The notes under the pieces are model-generated. The model worked only from the letters and a program-made list of their open reading frames with translations, ran no database searches and was not told where the DNA came from. Positions 1 through 9,076 of a stretch of DNA of 64,000 bases are shown piece after piece. Source of the DNA: Thermogemmatispora onikobensis (GTDB lineage Bacteria; Chloroflexota; Ktedonobacteria; Ktedonobacterales; Ktedonobacteraceae); assembly GCF_001748285.1 (NCBI RefSeq), contig NZ_BDGT01000037.1, positions 1-64,000 of the forward strand. Direction: 5' to 3'. Every line of letters begins with the position of its first letter. The first letter of the stretch is position 1. A program made the position numbers and the translations under genes.

Positions 1-344
1 AGATCGTGACCGAAGACTGGTATGTCGGGCGCGATCTGGTCGCTACGCATGATCTGCCGGCCTGGCTGGGACGGGTGCTTCCACAGGGGGTGGTCATGAC
101 CCCCCATACCAGCGTTGTGCGCATTGAGCCTGGACAGGTGATCGTGCGCGAGCGCTTCGCCCTGGCAGAGCGCGCCCTGCCCGCCGATATGGTGGTGTTG
201 GGGGTCTATGAGCAGCCCGACCAGGACCTCTACTTCGCCTTGAAAGGGCGCCTCGCTCGTCTGCGCCGCGCCGGCGACTGCGTTGCGCCCCGCCGCATTG
301 AGCAGGCAATCACTGAGGGACGCCAGGCCGGCTTCTGGGCCTGA
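1..344 (+). CDS. FadH/OYE-family flavin oxidoreductase, C-terminal fragment (runs off left edge)
   Basis: The reading frame is open to the left edge and ends with TGA at 342-344. The visible ~112 residues match the C-terminal FAD/NAD(P)-binding half of the complete neighbour at 423: both end with 'LKGR(L/V)A.L.R.GDC.APRR.E.AI..G'. It is therefore the tail of a paralogous NADH:flavin oxidoreductase / 2,4-dienoyl-CoA-reductase-like enzyme. The GTG at 6 is only an internal codon. The next gene starts 79 bases downstream on the same strand, so the two probably share a transcript. Substrate is unknown; the tandem pairing is the main clue to function. Confidence 0.8.
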   Translation, partial: IVTEDWYVGRDLVATHDLPAWLGRVLPQGVVMTPHTSVVRIEPGQVIVRERFALAERALPADMVVLGVYEQPDQDLYFALKGRLARLRRAGDCVAPRRIEQAITEGRQAGFWA

Positions 345-422
345 GCATCAGCAGCCCACTCACGCACGAGTGGAGCAGAGAGCAGGTAAGCCTGCGCCTG
401 AGCAGCACAGGAGGGTCCGCCA

Positions 423-2429
423 ATGGCTGGCCAGTTTCAGTATTTATTTACGCCGCTGCGCGTTGGCACAGTGGTGATACCCAACCGCATCGTCTTCGCC
501 GCCCATTTGACGAATCTGGCCGAGGAGAATCAGCCCGGCCCGCGCTTGACTGCCTACTATGTTGAGCGCGCCCGCGGCGGCTGCGGCTTGATCATTACCG
601 AGGAACAGTCGGTTCATCCCAGCGACTGGGCTTATCAGAAACTGATCCACGGTTTCGATCCGCAGGTGGTTCCCGCCTACCGCCGCCTGACGCGCGCCGT
701 TCACGACTATGGGACACGTATCTTTGCTCAACTGAACCACAACGGCATGCAGGCGAGCAGCATCTACTCGCGCCGCCCCGTGCTTGGCCCGTCGCCGCTG
801 GTCGATCCGATCCACCGCGAGATGTGTAAGGAGATCGAGGCCGAGGAGATCGCCGAGATCGTGCGCGGCTATGCACTGGTGGCTCGCCATGTGCGCGAGG
901 GCGGTTTCGATGGGGCCGAATTGCAAGCCTCCCATAGCTCCCTCATTCGTCAATTTCTCTCTCCTTACTACAATCGCCGCCAGGATGGCTACGGCGGCTC
1001 GCTGGAGAATCGCTTGCGCTTCGTGCTGGAGGTCATTGAGGCTATCCGCGCCGAGGTCGGTCGCGATTTTCCTCTGGGGATTCGCCTTTGCGGCGACGAG
1101 TTGATTCCCAGCGGCCTGACCTTCTCCGATGTGCGCGAGATCGCCCTGCGCCTGGAGGCTACCGGACAGCTTGACTTTATTAATACGAGCATCGGCGAAT
1201 TTCATAACCTCTATATGGTTGAGGGGTCGATGCATACGCCGCCTGGTTATCAGCTCTTCGTCTCGGCGGGTCTGCGCGAGGTCGTGCAGCTCCCTGTCTT
1301 TTGTACTGGGCGCATCAAGGACCCCGTCCAGGCAGAGCGTATTCTGCGCGAAGGGCTGGCCGACATGGTCGACGTGGTGCGCGGCCAGATCTGCGATCCC
1401 GCTTTTGCCCGTAAGGCCCGCGAGGGACACAGCGAGAGTATCCGCCTCTGTATCTCTTGTAATCAGTACTGCATCGGTCGGATGGGTCTGAATCTCAGCC
1501 TGGGCTGTATCCAGACACCAGCTACGGGAAACGAGCTGCGTTTCCGGCCCCTGCCCCCACGGTCCTCGCCGCGGAGCGGCGTTCGTCGCCCACGGGTGCT
1601 TGTTGTGGGTGGTGGACCAGCGGGCATGCAGGCGGCCAAAGTGATTGCGCAACGTGGAGGCCAGGTACGTTTGTATGAGCGCCAGCCAGAGACGGGGGGC
1701 CAGATCAACCTTATTGTGCGAGTGCCCGGTCGCGTTGAGTTCGGCGATGCGGCGCGGAATCTCCAGCGCGAGCTGGCTGAAGTGGGCGTTGAGGTGATCA
1801 CTGCCACCGAGGTCGACGCCGACTTTGTTCTGAGAGAGCAGGCGGACGCGGTGATCATTGCCACTGGCTCGCGCCCGGGGCCAGTTCCCGTGCCGGGCGG
1901 CGATTTGCCCCACGTGGCCAATCCCTGGCAGGTGCTTCTGGGAGAGAAAACGGCGGCTGCCGGCCAGCGCGTTCTGGTCTACGATCAGGTCGGCTTCCAT
2001 CAGGCGACCAGCGTAGCAGAGCTGTTAGCTGAGCGCGGCTGTCAGGTTGAGGTGGTGACGCCGCAGTTCTACGTAGGCGGCGATCTGAGCGTGACCCTGG
2101 ATATCGAGCTATGGTATCGGCGCATGCTGGCCCACGGGGCGCTCTTCACCCCACATCACTACCTGGCGTCCCTGCACCCCGGCGGAGCGACCATTGTCAA
2201 TAACTATACCGGCCAGGCCCGCACCATTGACGAGCTGGCGCTGGTGGTCGTGGTCGCTCCCCAGGTCGCCGATGAGGCCCTCTATCAGGACCTCAAGGGG
2301 CGCGTTGCACACCTGTACCGCGTAGGAGACTGTCTGGCGCCGCGGCGTGTGGAGCACGCTATTCTCGATGGGGAGCGCGTTGGGCGGGCATTGAGGCTGG
2401 ATGGTCTGGCTCCTGTCGATGGCGAGTGA
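423..2429 (+). CDS. FadH/OYE-family NADH:flavin oxidoreductase with 4Fe-4S site
   Basis: A 668-residue, three-part enzyme of the 2,4-dienoyl-CoA reductase / trimethylamine dehydrogenase type. Residues ~1-340 form an FMN-binding old-yellow-enzyme TIM barrel. C343, C346, C350 and C362 (CxxCx3Cx11C) fit the 4Fe-4S cluster ligands. A Rossmann motif GGGPAG near residue 396 opens the C-terminal FAD/NAD(P)H domain. The ATG is preceded by an AGGAGG ribosome site at about 409-414. In this family NAD(P)H electrons pass FAD to Fe-S to FMN to an enone-type substrate. The truncated gene upstream is a paralogue. Paired FadH/OYE enzymes next to ETF genes recall mycofactocin-associated redox loci, but that role is inference; no mft gene lies in this window. 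Confidence 0.9.
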   Translation: MAGQFQYLFTPLRVGTVVIPNRIVFAAHLTNLAEENQPGPRLTAYYVERARGGCGLIITEEQSVHPSDWAYQKLIHGFDPQVVPAYRRLTRAVHDYGTRIFAQLNHNGMQASSIYSRRPVLGPSPLVDPIHREMCKEIEAEEIAEIVRGYALVARHVREGGFDGAELQASHSSLIRQFLSPYYNRRQDGYGGSLENRLRFVLEVIEAIRAEVGRDFPLGIRLCGDELIPSGLTFSDVREIALRLEATGQLDFINTSIGEFHNLYMVEGSMHTPPGYQLFVSAGLREVVQLPVFCTGRIKDPVQAERILREGLADMVDVVRGQICDPAFARKAREGHSESIRLCISCNQYCIGRMGLNLSLGCIQTPATGNELRFRPLPPRSSPRSGVRRPRVLVVGGGPAGMQAAKVIAQRGGQVRLYERQPETGGQINLIVRVPGRVEFGDAARNLQRELAEVGVEVITATEVDADFVLREQADAVIIATGSRPGPVPVPGGDLPHVANPWQVLLGEKTAAAGQRVLVYDQVGFHQATSVAELLAERGCQVEVVTPQFYVGGDLSVTLDIELWYRRMLAHGALFTPHHYLASLHPGGATIVNNYTGQARTIDELALVVVVAPQVADEALYQDLKGRVAHLYRVGDCLAPRRVEHAILDGERVGRALRLDGLAPVDGE

Positions 2430-2483
2430 GGGAGGCACTGGTTTCGCCGTTGGCTTCTCTTGCCTCGGAGGAGGTCCAACGGC

Positions 2484-2511
2484 TTGCCGATTTCGCCTTA
2501 GATGCTACAAT
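2484..2511 (+). promoter_or_regulatory. Promoter for the glucoamylase gene
   Basis: TTGCCG (2484-2489), 16 bases, then TACAAT (2506-2511) with a TG one base upstream, i.e. an extended -10. It lies between the flavoenzyme stop (2429) and the GH15 start (2644), implying separate transcription and a ~125-base leader. Confidence 0.5.
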
Positions 2512-2643
2512 ACAGGGAAACCCGCCGTGCTGAGGCCAGGGCGTGGCGCCAGGAAAGCAGCGTTCGCCTGGTTTCTGGTCGCGAGTAGCCCTGGTCTTCA
2601 GCCAGTGGTGGGCCCAAGGCCAAACGCTGTTTGTGGAGTAGGT

Positions 2644-4803
2644 ATGTCTGTTGAGCGTTCTTCCTTTTCATCAGAAGAACAGGGAAGGCAGACCCAGGCT
2701 GCCGTGTCACCGTCGCCTGATCTGGCTGCTCAGCTGAGTGCTGGCATTAATGCCAACTACCTGGTGGAGCCGCCTGTCCGGCGGGCGAGCGTTCCTCCTC
2801 TTCCCCCCGAACGGGCCTTGAGCCTGGCCTGGCTCTATAGCGCGCTCCTTGGCAATGGTCGCTTGCTCGTTTGCCTTGATGAGAGCGCAACCCCCGTGCA
2901 ATGCTTCTATCCGCATATCGACGGTGGCCCTCATGTGCGTTCCCTGCTTCAGGGAGTCCAGGTCGAGCGCGAGGGCCAAGCGCCGCAGGTGAGCTGGCTC
3001 GCTGAAGAAGGCTGGTCGCACGAGCTGCGATATCTGCCAGCCAGCGCAGTGGTGGTCGTGCGCTCGGTGCAACCCAGCCTTGGGCTGGTCCTTGAGCGAC
3101 GCCTCGCCGTCCATCCTGAGCGCGATCTTCTGGTGATTGAGTTACGCCTGGCTAATCAGAGTCAGGCCACGCTTCGCTGCAGCCTGGTCACCTACGCTGC
3201 TATTGACATCGACCTGCGCCCGGCAGGCAACTGTGCCTGGTACGATCCTGAAACGGAACTGCTGACTTTCTTCCATGCTGATCGCTACCTGGCCCTGGGC
3301 AGTGACTGGTCCGTGGCTGATTTTGCCTGTGAGCAGAGTCGCCCCGGCGTCGTTGATCTAGCTTTCCAGATGGCCGCTGAGCAGCGCTACAGCCGCCAGG
3401 AGTTTGCTGTTGGCCAGGTGGCGGCGGCTCTACGCCATCATCTCGGTGAGCTGCCTTCCGGGGCCAGCCGCAGCGGTGCTCTACTTCTCTCTTTCGGGCC
3501 CACTTTGGAGGCAGTGCGCACAACCCTGATCCAGCAGCGAGACCACAGCAGCCAGTTGCTTGAGGAGACGCTCGCGGATTGGCAGCAGCGCTGCGCGCGG
3601 TTCATACTCAGTGGTGCGTCAGATGAGATCAGCCGACTCTACGAGCGTTCGCTGATGGTGCTTCGCTTGCTGAGCGATCGAGAGACGGGAGCTATCCTCG
3701 CGGCCCCGGAGATGGACCCGACTTTTCGTTCAAGTGGAGGTTACGGGATGTGCTGGCTACGCGATGGGGCATATAATGCCTATGCCCTCGATGTGGCCGG
3801 TGAGCACGAGCGTGCCCGTGCCTTCTTTGACTGGGCCCTGCGGGTCCAAGAGGCATCTGGCTGCTGGTACCAGCGCTATGATACTCAGGGGAATCTGGCA
3901 CCAACCTGGGGACTGATTCAATTTGATGAGATCGGCATCTTTGTTTGGGCCCTGGGCCAACACGTGGGTCTGACTGGCGATGTAGAGTACACTCGCTCAG
4001 TCTGGCCGGCTCTGAAACGGGCTGGCAGCTATATGCTGCGCGAGCTGGACCCGGAGACGGGCCTGGCACCGATCACGAAGGATCTCTGGGAAGAGTTCGA
4101 CGGCATCAGCACCTATGCCTGTGCCACGACCTGGGCCGGTTTTGCCACCCTGGCCCGCCTTGCCACGCTCTTAGGCGCGGAGGCCGAGGCGCAGCAGTGG
4201 CAGGAAGCTGCCGCGCGCTTGAAGCAGGCCATTGAGCAGCATCTGTGGAGCGAGTCAGCAGGGCACTTCCTACGCGGTGGACGCTTGAAAGTGGCTCCGC
4301 TGGAAGATGACGAAAGGACAGCCCTGGCAGCCGATGAGGTAGCGATCACGATCCGGGGTCGACGCTGGCGCGCGCGCCTTAGCGATCCGACACTCGATAT
4401 CTCGATCCTGGGACTGGCGGTTCCCTGCGGTGTCTTTGATCCGGCTGACCCTCGGCTACAGGCCACAGCCAGAGCTATTGCCGAGCGGCTGCGCAGTCCT
4501 GTCGGCGGCATTCTGCGTTACCAGGGAGATAGCTATCGCGGAGGTAACCCCTGGATACTGTGCACCCTTTGGCTGGCCTGGTACGAGGCTCTGACGGGAA
4601 ACCTTGCCGAAGCCGAGCAGCTCTATCGTTGGGCCGTTGAACATCGCACTCCCCTCGATCTGCTCGCCGAGCAAGTCAGTCGCCAGGACGGCCAGCCTTG
4701 CTGGATTATGCCCCTTGGTTGGTCGCATGCTATGTTTGTGCTGGTTACTCAGGTGTTGAGAGCCAGGGGCCGGCTCCAGGTGCGGGCGCCTGGAGAGGCT
4801 TAA
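2644..4803 (+). CDS. Glycoside hydrolase family 15 (glucoamylase / glucodextranase-like)
   Basis: A 719-residue protein with an N-terminal beta-rich domain (~60-330) and an (alpha/alpha)6 catalytic barrel. Visible GH15 hallmarks are MCWLRDGAYNAYALD (~369), TKDLWEEFDG (~478-487) holding the likely general acid, and LLAEQVS with the likely general base near residue 675, followed by PLGWSHAMFV. It would release glucose from the non-reducing ends of alpha-glucans or related oligosaccharides. No clear signal peptide is present, so it is probably cytoplasmic. The ATG at 2644 is chosen because GTGGAGTAGGT gives a ribosome site; the frame is open further upstream but lacks one. It is flanked by redox genes that share no obvious pathway with it. 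Confidence 0.88.
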   Translation: MSVERSSFSSEEQGRQTQAAVSPSPDLAAQLSAGINANYLVEPPVRRASVPPLPPERALSLAWLYSALLGNGRLLVCLDESATPVQCFYPHIDGGPHVRSLLQGVQVEREGQAPQVSWLAEEGWSHELRYLPASAVVVVRSVQPSLGLVLERRLAVHPERDLLVIELRLANQSQATLRCSLVTYAAIDIDLRPAGNCAWYDPETELLTFFHADRYLALGSDWSVADFACEQSRPGVVDLAFQMAAEQRYSRQEFAVGQVAAALRHHLGELPSGASRSGALLLSFGPTLEAVRTTLIQQRDHSSQLLEETLADWQQRCARFILSGASDEISRLYERSLMVLRLLSDRETGAILAAPEMDPTFRSSGGYGMCWLRDGAYNAYALDVAGEHERARAFFDWALRVQEASGCWYQRYDTQGNLAPTWGLIQFDEIGIFVWALGQHVGLTGDVEYTRSVWPALKRAGSYMLRELDPETGLAPITKDLWEEFDGISTYACATTWAGFATLARLATLLGAEAEAQQWQEAAARLKQAIEQHLWSESAGHFLRGGRLKVAPLEDDERTALAADEVAITIRGRRWRARLSDPTLDISILGLAVPCGVFDPADPRLQATARAIAERLRSPVGGILRYQGDSYRGGNPWILCTLWLAWYEALTGNLAEAEQLYRWAVEHRTPLDLLAEQVSRQDGQPCWIMPLGWSHAMFVLVTQVLRARGRLQVRAPGEA

Positions 4804-4850
4804 GGGAACGAGTGAGTCTCATCAACAACGCTGCAGATGATGCGGTGTCC

Positions 4851-5900
4851 ATGCGAGGTGAGAGTGTGGCTGAACTTTGGGTCGTCCTACAGGAACAAGA
4901 GGGTCTGCCCCCTGAGTATAATCAGGAGGTGCTGGCAGAGGCAAAGGAGGTTGCCGGGCAACATCCTGGCCAATTGCAGCTTTGTGCGGTGCAGCTACGC
5001 GCTCCTCTTTCTCCTCCTGTAGAGGAGAGCACAGTGCCATTGTTCAAGGCAACTGTGCCTGAACGCTTGTATGTGCTGGAGCATCCCGCACTGGGGCGTT
5101 ACACAACCGAGGGCTATGTTGCAGCGCTGAGCTGGCTCATCCAGGAACACGCGCCGGCGTTGATCGTGACCAGTGCGACTGTCAATGGCCAGGACTGGGC
5201 CCCGCGTCTGGCAGCACAGCTTGGGCTGCCTTTTGTGGCACGCTGCCTGCGTTTCGCTCTGGAGCCAGAGGCCCTGTTGACGCTGCGAGCCCTGTATGGT
5301 GGGCGGGCGTACGTCCAGACGCGCACCCGGTTGGGGAGACAGCCGGCGCTGGTGACCTTTGCGCCAGGCACGCGAGGTACACCGCCGGCGACTGGCTCTT
5401 CAGCAGTAGCAGACCTGCCTGCGCCAGAGGTGATCACCTACCAGCCTCGGCTTGCGGCTGAGGAGCGGAACCCGTCTCTGCAGCATCTTGGGATTGAGGC
5501 CCCCTCAGCAGAGGAAGTAGAGCTAGAAGCTGCCGAGAAGATCGTTGCTGGCGGTCGGGGTGTTGGTCGCGAGGGCTTTGCCGAGTTGGCCGCCTTAGCT
5601 CGTCTGCTAGGTGCCGCCGTAGGAGCCAGTCGCGTGGCCACCGATCGCGGCTGGGTTGAGCCAGAGCGCCAGATTGGAGCGACCGGCAAAAGTGTCAGTC
5701 CAAGACTGTACATCGCCTGCGGTATTTCGGGTGCAGCCCAACATACCAGCGGCATTCGGGAAGCCCAGACCGTTGTGGCCATCAATCCCGATCGCAATGC
5801 GCCGATCTTTGCTCTGGCCGATCTCGGACTCCTGGGCGATGCCAGAGAGATTCTGCGGCGGGCCATTCAGCTCCTGCAGGAAGAGTCGGTAGGGGTCTAA
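4851..5900 (+). CDS. fixB: Electron transfer flavoprotein alpha subunit (FixB/EtfA)
   Basis: About 349 residues. An N-terminal nucleotide-binding-like domain opens 'ELWVVLQEQEG'. The conserved FAD domain is at the C-terminus, with VAGGRGVG near residues 230-240, ASRVATDRGWVEPERQIG, then YIACGISGAAQHTSGI and VVAINPD.NAPIF. With FixA it would form the heterodimer that carries electrons to FixC/FixX. The start is uncertain: ATG 4851, GTG 4866 (GAGGTGA four bases upstream) and GTG 4812 are all possible. It begins shortly after the GH15 stop. It is separated from fixC, fixX and fixA by a quinone-reductase-like gene, unlike the usual fixABCX order. Confidence 0.88.
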   Translation: MRGESVAELWVVLQEQEGLPPEYNQEVLAEAKEVAGQHPGQLQLCAVQLRAPLSPPVEESTVPLFKATVPERLYVLEHPALGRYTTEGYVAALSWLIQEHAPALIVTSATVNGQDWAPRLAAQLGLPFVARCLRFALEPEALLTLRALYGGRAYVQTRTRLGRQPALVTFAPGTRGTPPATGSSAVADLPAPEVITYQPRLAAEERNPSLQHLGIEAPSAEEVELEAAEKIVAGGRGVGREGFAELAALARLLGAAVGASRVATDRGWVEPERQIGATGKSVSPRLYIACGISGAAQHTSGIREAQTVVAINPDRNAPIFALADLGLLGDAREILRRAIQLLQEESVGV

Positions 5901-5993
5901 GCGCTTCCGCGGCTCTCTCCGTCCAGCTATCTGGCTCTATTCCGATTGAGCTGGCTAGCTGACTGATCGATGGCAATGGTCTTCTCTCTGGCT

Positions 5994-6023
5994 TTGCCAG
6001 TCGCCAGAAGGAATGGATACAAT
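5994..6023 (+). promoter_or_regulatory. Promoter for the quinone-reductase-like gene
   Basis: TTGCCA (5994-5999), an 18-base spacer and TACAAT (6018-6023), 67 bases before the ATG at 6091. Confidence 0.5.
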
Positions 6024-6090
6024 ATATCAAGCCAGGAGCAACACATCCTGACAGACAATTCACGAGAAGCGAGGAGCAAGAGACATCGCC

Positions 6091-7038
6091 ATGAAAGCTG
6101 TGCAGTTTGCTCGTTGCGGCGGACCCGAAGTTTTGGAACTACGCGAGGTCCCGGACCCTGTTCCCGCAGCAGACGAAGTGCTCATCGACGTGAAAGCGAC
6201 GACCGTCAATCGTCTGGATCTCTTTCAGCGGGCAGGCAGCAGACCGGTGCCTGGCCTGCCTTACACGCCAGGTCTAGAGGCGGCGGGTGTAGTGGTTGAG
6301 GAGAGCAATGGCTTCAAGGCAGGCGAGCGCGTGCTCACCACGCGGGCGCCAGAGGCACGCGGTGGCGGTGGTTACGCCAGCCGGATCGCGGTGCCTGCCT
6401 CTCATCTGGTACGTATTCCTGATGATGTCTCGTTCGAGCAGGCGGCAGCGGCTGGTCTGGCAGCCTCGACGGCCTGGGCTGCGCTGTTCGATCTGGGCAA
6501 TCTCAAGGCAGGTGAGCGTGTGCTCGTCTGGGCGGGTGCCAGTGGAGTCGGAACCTGGGCCATCCAGTTCGCCAGGCACGTTGGCGCCTGGGTTACGACG
6601 ACAGCCAGTAATACGGAGAAGTCCGAGACGCTGCGCCGCCTTGGAGCCGATATGATCGTTAACTATCGTGAGGAAAAAGTTGGTCAAGTTGTGCGCAATG
6701 CCCACGGCGTCAATCTGGTCATTGAATTAGTCGGTACCACTCTACAGGATAGCATCGATGCCTGTGTGAACGATGGGCGTGTCGTGCTCATCGGTAACCT
6801 GGGCGGCCAGCACTCGACTGTTGACACGCAATCCTGGCGCCTCAAGCGGGTGAAGGTTATCGGCGGCGGCACTTTACGCACTTCCCCAGCCAATGAGCAG
6901 CGTATTCTGCAGCTGATTGCCGAGAAGGCGGTCTCGCCGATCATAGCGCGTGTCATGCCGATCACCGAGGTGGCCGAAGCCCATCGGCTCCTGGCAACCG
7001 GTGAGGTCACTGGCAAGATTGTCCTTCTGCATGCCTGA
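6091..7038 (+). CDS. NADPH:quinone oxidoreductase / zinc-independent MDR-family alcohol dehydrogenase
   Basis: A 315-residue medium-chain reductase. The N-terminal GroES-like domain opens MKAVQFARCGGPEVLELREV, then PYTPGLEAAGVV. The Rossmann domain carries VLVWAGASGVGTWAIQFARHVGA (~145-167), where the usual AASGG..G motif is expected. The catalytic and structural zinc cysteines of true alcohol dehydrogenases are missing, as in quinone-reductase (Qor/crystallin zeta) members. It would reduce quinones or enones with NADPH in the cytoplasm. It interrupts the fix genes and has its own promoter, so a link to that electron chain is only suggestive. Confidence 0.85.
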   Translation: MKAVQFARCGGPEVLELREVPDPVPAADEVLIDVKATTVNRLDLFQRAGSRPVPGLPYTPGLEAAGVVVEESNGFKAGERVLTTRAPEARGGGGYASRIAVPASHLVRIPDDVSFEQAAAAGLAASTAWAALFDLGNLKAGERVLVWAGASGVGTWAIQFARHVGAWVTTTASNTEKSETLRRLGADMIVNYREEKVGQVVRNAHGVNLVIELVGTTLQDSIDACVNDGRVVLIGNLGGQHSTVDTQSWRLKRVKVIGGGTLRTSPANEQRILQLIAEKAVSPIIARVMPITEVAEAHRLLATGEVTGKIVLLHA

Positions 7039-7329
7039 GCTGCTACCCGTAGCCGGGAAAAAGATGAAGAGGGAAGCTGGTCTGGAGCGCCGCGAGCGCG
7101 CCATCGGCGTTCGTGGTTCGATCTGATCCAGGCCGACCTTCCCTCCAGGATCTCAGATACCTCAGAGCGTTTGGCGCAGCGGCTAGCATTGTGGCTATCG
7201 GCAGCGAACGCGGCAGAGGAGCGCGCTCCGACGCCAGGCCCACCCGGCCAGGCTGGCACGTGCTGATCGCGAAGCAGCGGTACAGGCAGTACAGCAGTAC
7301 AGTGTGACAATGAAAGCTGAGACAAAGCG

Positions 7330-8640
7330 ATGCATGCGCAGCAGCAGTTTGATGTGATCGTTGTAGGGGCCGGGCCGGCGGGCAGCAGTGCAGCGTTGGT
7401 GCTGGCGCGCGCCGGTTTGCGCGTGGCCCTGATCGAGCGTGGCGAGTATCCCGGCGCAAAGAATGTCTCTGGGGCAGTCTTCTATGCGCCTGGTCTGCTG
7501 GCCGAACTACTCCCCACTTTCTGGGATGAGGCCCCTTTCGAGCGCTATATTACGCGCCGAGTCTTGACTTTCCTGGGGAGGGAATCCGCCTTCTCACTCG
7601 ACTTTCACACCCGCCATTTCGCTCTCCCCCCTTACAATGGGGTGACGGTCCTGCGCCCCAAGTTTGACCGCTGGCTGGCTGGCAAGGCTGTCGAGGCCGG
7701 CGCTCTGCTCATTACTTCGACAGTTGTCGATGACCTGCTCTACGAGGGAGAGCGCGTCATCGGGGTTCAATGCCGACGCGACGACGGTGCCCTCTATGCT
7801 CCTGTGGTCATTGCTGCTGACGGCGCCAATTCCTTCCTGGCCAAAAAAGCCGGCTTGCAACGAGAGTTCTCCGCTGAAGAGATGAGCCTGGGCGTGAAGG
7901 AGGTGCTCCGCCTGGGAGTACGTACCATCGAGGAGCGTTTTCATCTGACGGGCGATGAGGGAATGGCCAGCGAGTATGTGGGCGAGGCCACAGGCCCCAT
8001 CAAAGGAGGGGCTTTTCTGTATACCAATCGGGAAACACTCTCGCTCGGAATCATTGTCCAGATCGCCTCTCTGGCTCAACAGCGAATCAGACCCTACGAG
8101 CTGCTCGACCGCTTCAAGCAGCATCCGGCGGTCGCCCCCCTGGTGCGCGATGGCGTGACACTGGAGTACTCGGCCCATATGATTCCCGAAGGAGGCTGGC
8201 AGCTTGTCCCTCGCCTGGCACGCGCCGGCCTGCTGGTGGCTGGCGATGCCGCAGCCCTGGTCTTCGCCGCCGGCATCTTTCTGGAAGGTATGAATTTCGC
8301 TGTGGCTTCCGGCCTGGCTGCCGCTGAAACGGCCCTGGAGGCCCACCGGAACAGCGATTTCTCTGCAGCAACCCTTTCAGGCTATCGGAAACGCCTGGAG
8401 CAGTCTTTTGTGCTGCAGGATCTGCGACGCTTTCGCCTGACTCCCGCCTTTGTCAATAATGAACGCCTGCAGAATCTTTATCCTGAACTACTATGTCAGG
8501 CAGCTGAACAGGTCTTTCGCTCGGAGGGCAGGCCGCGCAAGAAGCTGGGGTCCACGATTCTGACGACGCTGCGCAGTAAGGTCTCTCTGTGGACGCTCCT
8601 GCGCGATGGGTGGCAGGCAGGCCGCGCGCTCTTCTTTTGA
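7330..8640 (+). CDS. fixC: FixC-type electron transfer flavoprotein-quinone oxidoreductase
   Basis: A 436-residue FAD enzyme of the geranylgeranyl-reductase/FixC family. The dinucleotide motif VVGAGPAGSSAALVLARAG lies at ~10-30. FDRWLA follows, and the second FAD motif GLLVAGDAAALVFAAGIFLEGMNFA is at ~295-320. It would take electrons from the FixAB flavoprotein and pass them with ferredoxin-like FixX to the quinone pool or another acceptor. The 290-base gap upstream (7039-7329) holds no gene that I can support. fixX follows 77 bases downstream and fixA after that, so C-X-A look co-transcribed. Confidence 0.9.
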   Translation: MHAQQQFDVIVVGAGPAGSSAALVLARAGLRVALIERGEYPGAKNVSGAVFYAPGLLAELLPTFWDEAPFERYITRRVLTFLGRESAFSLDFHTRHFALPPYNGVTVLRPKFDRWLAGKAVEAGALLITSTVVDDLLYEGERVIGVQCRRDDGALYAPVVIAADGANSFLAKKAGLQREFSAEEMSLGVKEVLRLGVRTIEERFHLTGDEGMASEYVGEATGPIKGGAFLYTNRETLSLGIIVQIASLAQQRIRPYELLDRFKQHPAVAPLVRDGVTLEYSAHMIPEGGWQLVPRLARAGLLVAGDAAALVFAAGIFLEGMNFAVASGLAAAETALEAHRNSDFSAATLSGYRKRLEQSFVLQDLRRFRLTPAFVNNERLQNLYPELLCQAAEQVFRSEGRPRKKLGSTILTTLRSKVSLWTLLRDGWQAGRALFF

Positions 8641-8717
8641 ATGAGCAGTCAGGCGCGCTTTGCCCGTCCTGCTCTGTTTGTGAGTGCGCCTGAGAAGTGC
8701 ATGGAGTAGATGTGACT

Positions 8718-9020
8718 ATGCAAGAGCTAGCATCTGAGTCAGTGGTGACGCAGCCTATCGAAGAGCGGCTGGAACTGGTGCGTTTCAAGGTCGACAAGAG
8801 GCCACACATTCGCGTTCATACAGAGGCCTGCCGGGGCTGTGACCTGACTCCCTGCGTCTATGTCTGTCCGGCGGGGCTGTTCGAGATTCTTGGGGGCGAG
8901 ATGCATTTCTCCTACGAGCATTGCCTGGAGTGCGGGACGTGCTATGTGGCCTGCGAGCGCAAAGCCATTGAGTGGGAGTATCCCCGCGGAGGCTGGGGCG
9001 TGAGTTTTCGCGCCTCATAA
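8718..9020 (+). CDS. fixX: FixX ferredoxin-like protein
   Basis: About 100 residues, the usual FixX length. Two cysteine groups, CRGCDLTPCVYVCPAG and CLECGTCYVAC, fit FixX-type ferredoxin with one 4Fe-4S cluster. It is the partner of FixC encoded just upstream. ATG 8718, with GGAG about ten bases upstream, is preferred over GTG 8697, which would add seven residues. Confidence 0.87.
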   Translation: MQELASESVVTQPIEERLELVRFKVDKRPHIRVHTEACRGCDLTPCVYVCPAGLFEILGGEMHFSYEHCLECGTCYVACERKAIEWEYPRGGWGVSFRAS

Positions 9021-9076
9021 GAGGCTCTCTGGTTCAGACTTTTTCGAAGGAAAGGATCACAAACAAAGGAGAGACC

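Noticed and set aside
444-2000. Long minus-strand open frame (518 codons) opposite the flavoenzyme gene
   Set aside because: It is the antisense of a clearly conserved FadH/OYE gene; it has no family motifs and is explained by GC-rich codon bias.
7113-7140. GGTTCGATC resembling a tRNA T-loop
   Set aside because: No acceptor, anticodon or D-arm complementarity around it; no other tRNA-like segment was found in the window.
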